Source: Protopterus annectens (taxonomy: Eukaryota > Chordata > Ceratodontiformes > Protopteridae). Taken from it: a DNA stretch of 64,000 nucleotides. The position numbers were made by a program, and so were the translations under genes. Every line of letters begins with the position of its first letter. The stretch's first letter is position 1. Where the stretch lies: contig NC_056730.1 in the NCBI RefSeq assembly GCF_019279795.1, positions 609,336,041 through 609,400,040 on the forward strand, in the 5' to 3' direction. Of this stretch, positions 11,380 through 23,904 are shown one piece after another. The notes under the pieces were generated by a model that made no database searches, was not told the origin of the DNA, and saw nothing but the letters and a program-made list of their open reading frames with translations.

Positions 11380-12690
11380 GTTGTGCACATCTGCACAAAG
11401 GCAGTGCCTCTACAGACCCTGTTAATTGCTGCCCCATAAGCAACAAGTGTAGTCTGCAAATCTATGGAGAGGATCATAATTGAGCTCATAAACAAAGATA
11501 TAGGGGACATGCAGACATTGTACCCATCCCATTTTGGCTTGGTCAGGGCCAGATCATGCCTTTTGTACTGGGTTGACACCTTCAAATTGGTCACTTAGGC
11601 CATTGTTGGGGAAAGGCAGTCCATACAACCTACCTTGGCCTTGCTAACACTTTCAACACAATACCCCACTCAGGTATTGTGGAAAGCCCTCACAACTGAA
11701 ATGTAAACCCATATGTCACAAGATGGGTTGCAAACTGGCTTAAGGACGGGACCCACAGGGTTAGAGTTGCTGGCACTATGTTAGACTCCAGGCTGGTCAC
11801 AGGTGGTGTCACACAGGGCTCAGTCCTTGGCCACCATTGTTTGTCATGTACTTCCCATGAGAACAGGCCAACATGGGAGGACTTTGGATGACAATGTTAG
11901 CAGATGAGTGCACACTGGGCACCATAGTGGACAGTGCATCACACAGATATCCTTCAGAAGGGACTCACAGTAACTGATAGCTGGTGCCAGGGCCATGGCC
12001 TGAAGTCAGAGTGCACAACATGTGTAGACATACCCTTCAGGAAAAGCAAGGTGACCCCAAGCTACCATATTGGTGGCAATCCTCTAAGCACAGAGGAGGT
12101 TATCACGGACCTGGGGACCCAGGTTGACAGTCGCCATTCTTCTCAGACTCACATTGCTAAAGTGGCTAGGAAGACCTTCTACATTGCCCACCTGATAAGG
12201 ATGGGATTCACATCCAGATCTAGTGGGTCATTGTTCCCCTGTACTCTTCAGTTATCAGACCGGTGATCAAGTCAAATGCCCTATTCTGGCTGTATCTCAC
12301 CCAACATCTGCAGCAATTGGAGACACCCTGACTGTCCCCCACCTAAAGGATCAAGGAACCACAACAGCTGTCATATGCTGCCAGATTGAAGACACTCACA
12401 CTCTATTCACTCACATACCGTCTGCTTAGAGGTGACATGTGCCTGACATGCGAGGCCATGTCCAAACAGAGATTAATGGACATGCTCCACCTCAGACTCA
12501 GAAGATCCACCTGAACCACTAGTGCAGGTGACTGACACCTTAGCAGGGATGTATGTTGGACATGTTGTAGGGATGGAGTTATCACTTCGGAGACTCCCTA
12601 TGCTGTGGAATACAATCCTGGTCCATTTGAGGCAGAGCACCTTGCTGGCTGTGTTCAAGAGGTATCTTGACCTAATGCTAGTCGGAGAAT
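11380..12690 (+). mobile_element. CR1-type LINE fragment (reverse transcriptase part)
   Basis: 5'-truncated CR1 beginning in the reverse-transcriptase fingers (ATGGAGAGGATCATAATTG near 11463) and running through PHSGI-, GVTQGS-like and C-terminal blocks (THIAKVARKTFYIAHLIRMG at about 12148-12207; KRYLDLMLVG near 12660). Stops and frameshifts are frequent. It ends at about 12690 without the family 3' tail, abutting an opposing CR1 fragment. The same arrangement occurs at 20500-22080. Confidence 0.85.
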
Positions 12691-13280
12691 GTGTTTGTCC
12701 ATCAACACATTGTGCGTAGTTTGACATGTCATATGTCTTGTTTAGTATACTGTGCCTCTGTCTACCTGTGACATAACATTGATACCCAGGGTAAACCTCC
12801 CATCTCCCATCCACTCATTAGGATTCCTGTTGAGTTGACTCAACCAGTGTCTTTATGGACAACCTGTAGTGGTAGTTTACTCATGTGTGGGGGTGGCTTC
12901 TGTGTTTTGGATAATGCAGTACAGCCTGTCCTATATATGTCAGTGCTGGGGTTCAGTTCCCTCATGTGCATAGCTACCTGCCATTCAGATTGTACAAGGT
13001 GCAGCATGTGCATTGATTCCAGCTTGGACATGGCTTTCTCGTCAGGCACAGCTTGCATCTGGGTGGACAGCATGGCAGTGTGTGGAGCTGCACTCTGTTT
13101 AATCAGACTACACATTACATGTGTTCCAGCTCTGTCATACTCCTGGTGAGGTACTGTTGTGGACTTTACAGGTGCTGGATGTGTGTGCATGAGGTACACC
13201 ACACAGGGGCTGTTGTGGTAATTTCTACTGGTGATGAAAGATAACTGCAAAACCAGAATGACCTCCCTTAGCTAGATGTC
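12690..13280 (-). mobile_element. CR1-type LINE 3' fragment, minus strand
   Basis: The minus-strand frames 13250-12840 and 12814-12473 show diverged C-terminal CR1 sequence: RELNPSTDIYRTGCTALS aligns with DLNLSTDINRTCWRDRF, and GRWEVYPGYQCYVTGRQR corresponds to the MGDHRFTPGITSVSLLDR end. It pairs with the longer minus-strand copy at 22080-23795. The fragment is old and heavily substituted. Confidence 0.75.
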
Positions 13281-16232
13281 AGACAGCATGGACCATACAA
13301 TCACAACTGGAAATAGGATTCTACACCTACCACCCTAGAACACAGTAAAGGAAAGACACTACGGCTGATGCTGCTCAATGCCCAAGGTCTCTACCTCAAA
13401 CTGCACACACTCTATGCCCTTCTCAGTATGTAGCACATTGATGTCTGTGCTGTGCCTGAAACCTGGTTCACAGTTTCTGACAGCACCCCAGCACTATCGG
13501 GTGTTACCTCATCTCATGCATTCCGGCACCAGCATCCCGACAACAACAAGAAGGATGGTGGGTGTCCATATTCATCAAGGACACCCTCACCTCATGGTTG
13601 GTGGCAACACACTATGCATCGGAGACCATCCAGGTGCCAGTGACCGTAGGCAGGACTGCTCTGCAGTTTGTAGCATGTTACATGCCACCCGCTCAAACTC
13701 AGGTACCTCACACAGCTATCCTGCAAACACTGAAGGGGTAAATGTATCTCCAAACACCATCCTACTGGGTGATTCCAACTATCCACATATAGACTGGGAT
13801 CACTAATCATGCCACAACACTCTAACACAAAGGTTCCAAGTGTTCATACACTGAAATGCCATGGAACAACTGGTCCCAATCCCCTCAAGTGGAGGCAACA
13901 TACTAGAACACATCATCACAAACATGGGGTCACACTGTTCAACACCAGATGTATACCCATCATTGGTGAGATCAGATCATGGACTACTCTCAGTGGGAGT
14001 CCACATCCCACCCACACCCCAGATGGGAAAAGCGGTGAAGACCTTGTCAAATGCCGACTTCACATTTCTGAGCACTGGTGTGGTCTCTTTCAAGGCCCCC
14101 AGGCCAGCGGACACCATTACCCAAGCCACTGTATCACTTAGAAATGCCTTCTACCAGCACCTCCAGGACTGCATGGTTCAGGCAATCCAAAATAATAATG
14201 ACTGTTTGTACCACAGGCAAGCATCCAGTCTGGTGGACCCTAGCCATAAACAAGCTGTACAACACAAGGAAGGAGCTACTACACGATAGAGTGTAATCCG
14301 TATGGGGGAAGACACCCCTGCTCATTGTGAGTAAAACACTGGGTTCCCCCATACAATCATCCGAGGCATGTTTAGAGAGTAAACCCACTCAGGACTCCAG
14401 GGACAATCATGAGGCCTTTTTTACCTATGTTTGAAACCTGGGAGGAAACTCCCAGATATGCTCAGACTTAGTTCAGAATGATGTTGATATCACTGCACCT
14501 ACAGACATTGGCAACATACTGGCTGACAGGTTCAGTGCAGATTTCTCCCCCCCCTCCCCCCAACTGGGGGGGTATGCACACCAGAGGATTGTAGCCGCCC
14601 AAACATCTCCACTGCTGGGGTGGGAACTGCTCAATCCAAGGCAGAAAACACTTTATCCATGGGACCTGATGGTGTCCCCAGTTGTGTGCTCCATGAACTC
14701 AATGAGTAATTACACCCGCAGTTAGGGCAGCTGTTTAATCTTAGCCTCACCTCAGGATATGTTCCCAAGGTGGCATACATCAATGGTGGACCCACCTCAC
14801 AAAGGTGGTGCCTCCACCAACCCCAGAAACTACCATCCAATCCCCTTGACAAGCCTGTTCTGCTAGGCTATGGAGAGGATCATAATGGGAATTCTAAATG
14901 AAGACATAGGGGACTTGCAGACATTGGGTCCAATCCAGTTTGGCTTTGTCAAGGGCAGATCATGCCTTTTAAACTTGGTTGACTTTCTCAAAACACTCAC
15001 CCAGGCCATTGACGTGGGCAAGGCAGTCCACACAGCCTACCTTGACCTGGCAAAGGCTTTCGACCAATACCCCACTCAGGTATCATTGAAAACATCACCA
15101 GCTTTGTGAACCCATACATCACAGCATGGGTTGCAAACTGGCTAAGTGATGGAACACACAGGGTCAAAGTTGCTGGTGCCAGTTCACACTCCAGAGCTGT
15201 GACAAGTGGTGTCCCACAGGGCTCAGTCCTGGGACCACATTTGTTCAGTATCTACTTTTCAGAAGTGAGCAAGCACAGGAGGATTATGGCTGACAAAGTT
15301 TGAAGATGACTGCAAACTGGGAAGCATAGTTGGAAACCCATCTGACACAGACATCCTTCAGAAGGGTTTCATAGAGACGGCTAACTGGTGCCACAGCCAT
15401 GGCCTTGCATTACACACTAAACAATGCATAGCCATACCCTTCAGGAAGAACAAGGTTACCACTACTTCCCATCTAGGTGGCAATCCTGTAAGCACAATGT
15501 ACATTATCAGGGACCTGGGCACCCAGATTGACAGTGACATTTTGTTTGACACTCACATTGCCAGGGTAGTTTGGAAGGCCTTCTACATTGGCCACCTCAT
15601 CATGCAGTGATTCACATCTAGATCAAGGGAGGTCACTGTTCCCCTGTACTCATCACTCATCAGACCAATGATTGCATACAATGCCCCATTCAGATTGGAT
15701 GGGCCCACATATTCCTCGACAGGAGGTGAAAGGGTCTCAAACATATTTCTTATGCTGCCCGACTGAAGGAATTCCAGCTGTATTCAGTCGCTTACTGTCT
15801 GCTCAGAGGTGACCTGTGCCTGACATACAAGACTATGTCCAACCCAGGATTAATGAACATGCTTCACCTCAAGACCTGTACATCCATCAGAACTACAAGG
15901 GCAGGAGACCTAAACCTCAACACAGATATTAATAGGATGTGCTGAAGGGACAGATTCCTCACCCAGAGAGTCCATATGCTGTGGAACAACATCCTGGTAC
16001 ATGTGAGGCTGAGCACCTCACTGGCTTTGTTCAAGTGAGATTGTGACCAATGGATGGGAGATTGCAGGTATACCCCAGGGATAACCTCAGTATCACTGCT
16101 TGACAGAGGCACAGCAAAATAATGGGCATATTATCCATCAACTTGCACGGGTGGCAGAAGCCACAAAACTCTGGGCTAGGCTTATAAATGCCCTAGGGCA
16201 GATAGTCTAGTATGAACCTGTGAACATAGGCC
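13281..16232 (+). mobile_element. CR1-type LINE, near full-length but decayed
   Basis: This copy reaches furthest toward the 5' end. The endonuclease N-terminus is visible near 13360-13500 (MLLNAQGLYLKLHTLYALLS, then CAVPETWFT, the family's ETW motif), followed by ILLGDSNYPHIDWDH near 13758 and LVRSDHGLLSVGVHIP near 13965. The linker follows, then reverse transcriptase (ERIIMGILNEDIG near 14873; QFGFVKGRSCLLNLVDFL; TAYLDLAKAFDQYP; TSGVPQGSVLGPHLFSIYFS near 15205) and the C-terminal domain to about 16060. The 3' end has GCCCTAGGGCAGATAG and one octamer. Many stops and frameshifts are present. The region 13553-16760 is paralogous to 26090-29510. Confidence 0.9.
13378..14289 (+). pseudogene. CR1 endonuclease domain, broken
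   Basis: The domain would nick target DNA for target-primed reverse transcription. It is spread over several frames (13378-13806, 13861-14289). The SDH catalytic motif near 13975 is kept, whereas GDFN is GDSN. In-frame stops lie near 13431 and 13804. It is not functional as read. Confidence 0.8.
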
Positions 16233-16765
16233 TTGGGCAGTTCCTGCTATTAGGACAGTGGTCTGCAGCAAGCTATATAGTAGTAGTCGGTTTTAGCCAT
16301 TGGTTTTTGACCATAGCTATTCCATGTTGCTTCTTGTTGTGGTACAAACATGGGTGCGTGGTTATCCATGCTATGTATTGCTAGTCACCCTCATTTTGTA
16401 TCTTGTTCCATGTGTTTGCACATGTACATCACTGTATGATGTGCAGCTGTTTCCACAGGGTCATATGAGTGGATATGGATGTTAGTTGGGGTCCTCAGGT
16501 GTGCATATTGTACATGATATTACATTACTTAACACATGGCATTCATGCCTCAGGTGGTGCTGCAGGGCCACCTCTGTCGGATACACATACTACACTCCCT
16601 GTACGTTTGGAAGCAGGTTGTGTCATGTTAAGCATCCCTGTTACTGTATGAGTGAGTCAGAGCGGGCATCAGTCCCAGTGTTCCTACTGACCAAGCATAT
16701 GTGCTATGCGTTGCCTCTTTGCCAAGGCCAGGCCATACTGGGCACGCATCCTTCTTCATTCATGC
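16233..16765 (-). mobile_element. Harbinger transposase-side end, internally deleted copy
   Basis: The sequence matches 28806-29510, including the segment that encodes, on the minus strand, the last residues of the transposase relic at 29457 (the AQYALALAKRQR-type end). Immediately beyond, at about 16765, it joins the 520-bp repeat family, so the transposase core is missing. This looks like a non-autonomous deletion derivative or a recombined copy. Confidence 0.6.
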
Positions 16766-17065
16766 GAGTGCAGACCTGGTTTAGTGCTTAAAAGTGCCTT
16801 TATGGCACTTTGATTGACATGTCTTGTACTCATTTTGAAAGTCTGGAGACAAAAATAAATTCCCACTGCCAGTCTCGAACCCAGGACCTTGGTAACATTA
16901 GTCTGTATGACCTACCACTAAGCCATAACAGCCATACAAAAGCACTCTGCTAAAATAAATATAACAGTCAATAGTAGGAATTAGTATAAAGGCAATATAG
17001 GAGATGTACCATCCAAAGCATGTGAGGCAAAGTTTTAATGGCCAAATCACTGGATTCCCATACTA
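16766..17065. repeat. Fourth, truncated 520-bp repeat unit
   Basis: Similar to the first ~300 bp of the units at 2085-3640, including a minus-strand tRNA-like head at about 16862-16932. It breaks off at GATTCCCATACTAA and joins the promoter-like module; in the first paralogous block roughly 700 bp more lies between these points. Confidence 0.75.
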
Positions 17066-17334
17066 ACCTTCACACTCACAGAACACTGTCAACAGCATAC
17101 CAGCATCGTCCACGCCCTACAATCTGAAAGGGCTCGCCTATCTCACATACCTTTTATAGCAGTGTCCTGAAATCACAGTGAGACATGCAATCAACACACA
17201 CCTGGCTGCATGCAATTAGCAAATGCTGCCTTACAATTGGTGCAGGGGCCATCACATGGACCTATGCAGATACCTACAAAAGCATTCAGTACCCACACTC
17301 CACTCATGCAATACAGTCATTGCACAAACCTAAT

Positions 17335-17379
<45 letters not shown>

Positions 17380-18170
17380 AATATACAGACAGCCAGCAGC
17401 AAAACCATGAGTAGCAAACAGCAAGCAGCAAGCAAGCACCACTGACACAGCAACAGCTGCCACAAACACAGGTAATGCAAAGTAGCAGGTTAATACTGTG
17501 TTTACTGTGACACCTCCAAATGTATCATAGTTCACTATCTATAGCTCTGTCCATGAGATAGGTTTTGTGTGCATAGTCCTGAAATATACACATATGTAAT
17601 ATTGCTGTACATGTTGCCCATGCGTGACACTTCCGTAGCTTAGAACAGAAGGCCAGTTGTGCATATGATGCAGTACATACCAGGGTCAGTAGAGGTTACT
17701 CCTCATTGGTGTGGGACCACTGTGTATGTATGGCACTCTTCAGGTACACATCCTGTAGTATGGCCAGGGAGTAATATCAGTCTGTAATGTGGTGCCATGT
17801 CCTCCTGGGGTGAATGTAGCACACATCCAGGGATACCATTCTGTAACAGTGATGCTATGTGTCCTGCAATGTTGAGGGTGGCCCTCACCTGGACATGTGA
17901 GAGGATAGGGAGGTTACAGTCATCTGTGATAACTAATTCCACTTGTGTAGGAGAATGGGGCGGATATCTGCACCTAAACTGTCTGCAACAATATTGCCAA
18001 TATCTCAAACATGTTTTCCATACGGAAATGCACACACAGTAACATAACACATCCACACACTTGGCTTCAAAACACTATCTAGGTATATTCTGGTACATCT
18101 GCATGTTACAGTAGCATGTAGCACTATACTGAGTAGTGTCAGTTGTCTGTTGCCATGTTGTTTGGATAGA
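17066..18170 (+). promoter_or_regulatory. Promoter-like module, copy 2
   Basis: Paralogue of 3640-4720, with ATTGG near 17236, CTACAAAAG at about 17273 and the CAG|GTAATG junction at 17471/17472. A (GA)n run of about 33 bp occupies 17339-17371, where copy 1 has only a short GA stretch. The part after 18000 matches 5300-5459. There is no coding frame. The promoter role is inferred from motif order shared by three copies. Confidence 0.4.
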
Positions 18171-18925
18171 GTAAAAGGAGCATTTGTTTATCCTACTTTG
18201 TTTTGTGGACATTACTTGAAGTGTAACCTTACATGCATCATTGGTAACAACACCTTCTGTGTTGTTGTTATGTTTGTACAGGGTGCTGTCAACATCACTG
18301 TTTGTTAAGGAAATGTGCACCCTGCAGTGCATAGCCCCATTTGGCAAAGAGACATCCCACCCCCGCCATTGTGCACACACCAACCCCACCCACAGTAAAA
18401 CATACATTCCATTTGCAAGGTCCAAACCCCTACCTAGATGTGTTATGACTCTAAAGGCAGATACATTAGCAGAGTGTGCTATTTGCATTAGTAGGAGCAA
18501 TCTTTTCCAATGCTGTACTTAGAGGGTGCTGACATCATCTGTGTTTACGAAGAGGATGTGCACCCTGTAGTGTGTTCTCCCAGTTGGCAAAAGGCACCTT
18601 CCCTCCACAGCGTTATGCACACACACAAACCCCACTCATACTAACACACATACATTCCCATAGCAGGATTCAAACCCCTACCTAACTATGTTATGATACT
18701 AGAGACGGACGCATTAGCGGAGCGCGCTATTCACATTTCTAAGAGATTTCATTTCAGTTGATCTACTTATAGGGTGCTGACATCATCAGTGTTTAGAAAG
18801 TGGAATGAGCTCCCTGTGGTGTGTTTCCACAGTTGCCAAAAGGGATGTGCTTCTCATACAGACACTTACCCCCATTCACACACACACATGCCACTTGCTG
18901 GATTCAAACCCCTACCTAACTATTG
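18171..18925. repeat. Three ~245-bp tRNA-like repeat units
   Basis: Unit landmark GGGTGCTG(A/T)CA(T/A)CA occurs near 18280, 18525 and 18773. The third unit is interrupted at CCTACCTAACTAT by a CR1 insertion and resumes at about 19908. It is the same family as the array at 9.7-10.9 kb. Confidence 0.75.
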
Positions 18926-19913
18926 AAGTACAGGCCAACATGGGAGGACTTTGGCTGACAAAGTTTGCAGATGACTGCAAACTGGGCGCCATAGTGGAAG
19001 ATGCGCGGACACTGATATCCTTCAGAAGGGACTCACGGAAACAGATAGCTGGTGCCAGAGCCATGGCCTGAAGTTAAACGCCAAAATGAGTCATACCCTT
19101 CAGGAAAAACAAGGTAACCCAAGCTACCATATGTGGCAATCCACTAAGCACAGAAGAGGTTATCAGGGACCTGGGGACCCAGGTTGACAGTGGCCTTCTT
19201 TTGACACTCACATTGCTAAAGTGGTTAGAAAGACATTCTACATTGCCTACCTGATCATGAAGGGATTCACATCCAGATCTAGTGAGGTCATTGTTCCTGT
19301 ACTCTTCACTTATCAGACCAATGATCGAGTACAATGCCCCATTCGGGATGTATCTCACCCGACATCTGCAGCAATTGGAGAGACCCCAAAAGTTCCTCAC
19401 CAAAAGGATAAAGGGACTCCAAAATCTGTCATATGCTGCCAGATTGAAGAAACTCCAGCTCTATTCAGTCGCATACCGCTCTGCTCCAGAGGTGACATGT
19501 GCCTGACATACAAGGCCATGTCCAACCGAATTAATGGACATGCTCCACCTCAAAAATCCAAATCCACCAAAACCACTAGAGCAAGTGACTTAAACCTTAG
19601 CACGGATATAAATAGGATGTGCTGGAGGGATAGATTTATCACTCAGAGACTCCCTATGCTGTGGAATAAAATCCCGGTCCATGTGAGGCAGAGCACCTCG
19701 CTGACTCTGTTCAAGAGAAATCTAGACCTGTGGATGGGAGATCGTAGGTTTCCGGAATCATCTCTGGGTCACTGCTGGACAGAGGCACAACAAACTAATG
19801 GGCACAGTATTTTTTCATATAAGGGGTGGCGTAAGCCACAATAATTTGGGCTAGGCTTATAAATGCCTTAGGGCAGATAGCCTAGTATAAACCTATGAAC
19901 CTATGAACCTATA
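18926..19913 (+). mobile_element. 5'-truncated CR1 LINE with target-site duplication
   Basis: About 1 kb of CR1 beginning in the reverse-transcriptase palm (KFADDCKLGAIVEDA near 18958) and running to the family 3' end, with TAAATGCCTTAGGGCAGATA and two to three GAACCTAT octamers at about 19892-19913. It sits inside a tRNA-like repeat: the left flank ends CCTAACTAT and the right flank resumes with AACTATGTTATGAC. The uninterrupted copies read CCTAACTATGTTATGAC, so AACTAT is duplicated. C-terminal frames (19221-19844) are nearly continuous, with few indels; the copy is younger than its surroundings. Confidence 0.9.
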
Positions 19914-20499
19914 ACTATGTTATGACACTAGAGACAGACGCATTAGCAGAGCGCGCTATTCGGATTACTGGGAGGTAGCATTTCTACTGATCTACTTATA
20001 GGGTGCTGACATCTTCATTGTTTGGAATGGGGAATGTGCATCCTGTGGTGTGTTTTCACAGTTGTTAAGAGGAACATTTGAACTAAGTGTGTGAGCATGC
20101 CCACTTCAGCCTTCCCATGGCATGTTGTGTGAATGATGTCTCATTTATCAAAGTGTGTGAGCATGCCCAGTGTGAGCTTTCCATATGTTGAACTATGCAG
20201 CCCATCACAGTTGTGGATGAGTGTGAACTCATACAAATAACTCCTGTTTAAGGTTGTGTGTTCTGTGACATGTTGTGTAGTTACTGTCCAGATGCTTCCT
20301 GTGAACACAACAGGGATTATACTGTGCCTGCAGCTTTTGCATGGGATACTTTGCATACAATTGTTAACATCCATTCATACTGACCTAGCACTGTTGTACT
20401 GTATAGTGTAGTGGTTCAGTACTTTCACTGTGGTGGACATTATCCTGGGCTTTAGTCCTATCACTGATTTACATTTCCATACTGTGCACAACAGCCTCT
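19914..20499. repeat. Remainder of interrupted repeat and shared non-coding segment
   Basis: 19914-20050 completes the 245-bp unit broken by the CR1 insertion (GGGTGCTGACATCTTCA at 20003). 20050-20499 matches 10931-11379. No gene was seen. Confidence 0.6.
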
Positions 20500-21965
20500 T
20501 TAGGGTACAGTTGTGCATGTCTGCACAAAGGCAGTGCCTCTATGGACTCTGGTAATTACTGCCCCATAAGCTTAACAAGTGTAGTCTGCAAAGCTATGGA
20601 GAGGATCATAATGGAGCTCATGAAGAAAGATATGGAGGACATGCAGACATTGTACCTGTCCCCGTTTGTGTTGATCAAGGGCAAGTCATGCCTTTTGTAC
20701 TTGGTTGACATTATCAAAACAGTAACTAAGGCCATTGATGAGGGAAAGGCAGTCCATAGAGCCTACCTTGCCCTTGAAAACCCTTTCAACACAATACCCC
20801 ACTCAGGTATTGTAGGAAACCCTACCAACAGAAATGTACACCCATATGTCACAAGATCAGGTTTCAAACTGTCTTACAGACAGGACCCACAGGGTTAGAG
20901 TTGCTGGCACTATGTCAGACACCATGCCAGTCACATGTGGTCTCACACAGGGCTCAGTCCTTGGCGCCCTATTGTTTGTTATCTACTTCTCAGAAGTACA
21001 GTCCAACAAAGTTTGCAGATGACTGCACACTGGGTGCCATAGTGGACAGTGCATCAGACACGTATATCCTTCAGAAGGGCTCACGGACACTGATAGCTGG
21101 TGCCAGAGCCATGGCCTGAAGTCAACTTACCAAAACATGTGTAGTCATACCCTTCAGGAAAGCAAGGTAACCCCAAGCTACCATATAGGTCGCAATCCTC
21201 TAAGCACAGGGAAGGTTATCATGGTCCTGGGGACCCAGGTTGTCAGTCACTGTTCTGATGACACTCACATTGCTAAAGTGGCTAGTAGGACCTTCTACAT
21301 TGTCCACATGATCAGGAAGGATCCACATCCAGATCTAGTGGGTCATTGTTCCCCTGTACTCTTCACTTATCGGACCGGTGATCTGGTACACTGCCTTATC
21401 TGGATGTATCTCACCTGACATCTGCAGCAAGTGTGGAGACCCTGAATGTCCCCCAACAAAAGGATAAAGGGTCTCCAACATCTGTCATATGCTGCCAGAT
21501 TGAAAACACTACAGCTCTATTCAGTCACATACTGTCTGCTTAGAGGTGACATGTGCATGACATGCAAGCATGTCCAACCAGGGATTAATGGACATGCTCC
21601 ACCTCAAAATCTTCAGATCCACCTGAACCACTAGTGCAAGTGACTTCCACCGTAGCAGGGATGTACATTGGACATGTTGGAGGGGTGGATTTATCACCTG
21701 AGACTCCTATGCTGTGGAATACAATCACGGTCCATGTGAGTCACAGCACCTTGCTGGCTCTGTTCAAGAGGTATCCTGACCTGTGGATGGGAAATCATAG
21801 GTTTACCCTGGGGATCGTCACTGTGTCACTGCTGGAGACAGGCACGTCAAACTAATGGGCACAGTACTGTTTCCATATAAGGGGTGGCGTCGCACCAGAC
21901 TCTGGACTAGGCTTAGAACTGCCTTGGGGCAGATAGCCTAGTATGAACCTATGAACCTATCTGAC
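20500..21965 (+). mobile_element. CR1-type LINE fragment with 3' tail
   Basis: Paralogue of 11380-12690 but with the 3' end preserved. Reverse-transcriptase remnants are ERIIMELMKKDMEDMQTL (20597 onward), EGKAVHRAYLALENPF and a diverged GLTQGSVLGALLFVIYFSEV. C-terminal remnants include TFYIVHMIRKDPH and MLWNTITVHVSHSTLLAL. The tail has GCCTTGGGGCAGATAG and two octamers near 21943-21961. Many frame breaks are present. Confidence 0.85.
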
Positions 21966-22079
21966 CATGTTGCATTATGTTCAGATGTGAACTACTTACA
22001 ACGGCCTCAACCAACTGCAGTAGTGTATTCCACAACATGGGTGTACATTGGCAAACACTACCGATGTGCCCAAGGCCAT

Positions 22080-23795
22080 TTCTAATGGTTATTGGATAGT
22101 GTGTTTGTCCATCAACACATCATAAGTGCAGTTTGGCATGACATATGTCTTGTTTTGTATACTGTGCCTCTGTCTACCTGTGACACAACATTGATACCCA
22201 GGGTATACCTACCATCTCCCATCCACTCGTTAGGATCCCTGTTGAGTAGAATAAATGAGTGACTCTATGGATGACCTGTACTGGTAGTTTACTCATGCGT
22301 GGTGGTGGCTTCTGTGTTATGGATAATGCAGTACAGCTTGTCCTATGTATGTCAGTGCTGGGGTTCAGGTCCCTCATGTGCATATCTCGCTGACATTCAC
22401 ATTGTACAAGCTACGGCATGTGCATTGCTGACAGCTTGGGCATGGCTTTCACATCAGGCACAGCTTGTGTCTGGGTGGCCAGCATGGCAGTGTGTGGAAC
22501 TGCATTCTGTTTAATCAGGCGACACATTACATGTGTTCCAGCTCTTGATACTCCTGGTGAGGTACTGTTGTGGACTTTACAGTTGCTGAATGTATCTGCT
22601 GAGGTACACCACACAGGCGCTGTTGTGGTCATTTGTAATGCTGCTGAAAGATAACTGCAAAACCACAATGACCTCCCCTTAGCTAGATGTCATAACCCTC
22701 ATGATTAGGTTGGTATATGGATTGTTGCTGTTAACCCTACAGCCACATTTTTGTCCAATGCAGGATATCTATCACCTTGTGTCCCCATTCTGGCATTACA
22801 TGTTAGGTATGTCATGGGTCGACACCTATGTGGGAATTGGTGGTCACTTACTGGATTATCCACAGAGGCTGACTATACTGTTTTCACCATTTAACATGCT
22901 GACATGGCTATGGCACCAGCTGTCTGTTTCTATGTGGCCCTTTTATGGGATGCTTGTGTCAGCTGGTGTATCAGATATGTCAGGCGGCTTGTTGTCCTCT
23001 ACAAACATGTTCCAGCACAGTCCTTACTTGTTGGCCTGTACCTATGGGGCATATATACCAGATGGTGAAGGTCCCAGGACCAAGCTTTGTGGGATGCCTG
23101 TTATATGTGGTTTGTAGTCTGACATGGTTGCTGCATGTCTGCCCATGTCAGTTCTGTCGTTGGTCTGGTTTGCAACCCTCCCATGACATTGGGGTGTATA
23201 TATCAGCTGGTGAGCAAATCTATACGGAACACATAGGGTATTGTACAGAAGGCTTTGCAAGGTCAGGCTACACTGTGTGGACCACATTGCCCTCATCACT
23301 GACTTCAAGTACTGTTTCAACTGAGTCACACATGTTTAGGGGTGGGGTCTGCACTTTGTAAACCCACACTGGGTAGGGTGCGGTGTCAATAGATCCACAA
23401 TATCATTATGTCTGTGGTACATGCTGGTCCTTTCCATAGCTGTGCAGACCAAACCTCTCATGATTCTGTGGTGGTTGTTTTTCCTATCCATTCAGGAGAC
23501 ACCTTTGTTGAGAACACCCACTGTTGTTGTACACTGCTCTTTGGCTACGTACCCTGTTGTAAGGGTGACATAATGTCAGGGAGGCGGCAGTCTGCTGGGG
23601 AAGGTATTTGGCATTATGGGGGGGGGTTTGCACTGCACATGTCAGGATGTATGTTGGCCATACCTGTGTGTGTCTGGTATGTTGTTTGTAATATCGGTGT
23701 GATCCGGAGCATATCCAGGAATCAACAACATGCTTACTACCATCATTTGCAACAGCCTTGGGGTTATCTGTAGTGTCCTGTACAATCTGTATCAT
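22080..23795 (-). mobile_element. CR1-type LINE fragment, minus strand, linker to C-terminus
   Basis: Read on the minus strand it starts near 23795 with VQDTTDNPKAVANDG (compare VQDTKDNHKAFFSYV of the 54.6-kb copy) and SWICSGSHRY. It passes through palm remnants (TGIPQSLVLGPSPSGIYAP, near 23050-23100, a decayed GVPQGSVLGPLLFGIYF) and ends with the C-terminal block near 22383-22174 (RDLNPSTDIHRTSCTALS). A CR1 3'-end-like phrase in the same orientation (GCCCTAGGGGGTAGCCTAG) at about 23806-23824 suggests a second small piece next to it. The copy is old: the GVPQGS and DD motifs are lost. Confidence 0.75.
22693..23040 (-). pseudogene. Palm-to-thumb part of the minus-strand CR1
   Basis: Minus-strand sequence here includes ACACCAGCTGACACAAGCAT and ACAGACAGCTGGTGCCATAG, equivalents of the PADTSILQKG and ETDNRCQSHG regions of the 54.6-kb copy. 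It therefore fills the gap between the two better blocks and shows the minus-strand copy is continuous. No frame is open. Confidence 0.6.
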
Positions 23796-23904
23796 AATGG
23801 GTTCATACTAGGCTACCCCCTAGGGCATCTGTAAGCCTGCATGTCCATTTTGTTTGATGGATTCTGGGAATTGTTTACACCTGTGTCAGTGCTAGTATGA
23901 TACC

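Noticed and set aside
22701..23361. Two 138-codon + frames as a gene
   Set aside because: They are antisense shadows of the minus-strand CR1 reverse transcriptase; no motif on the + strand.
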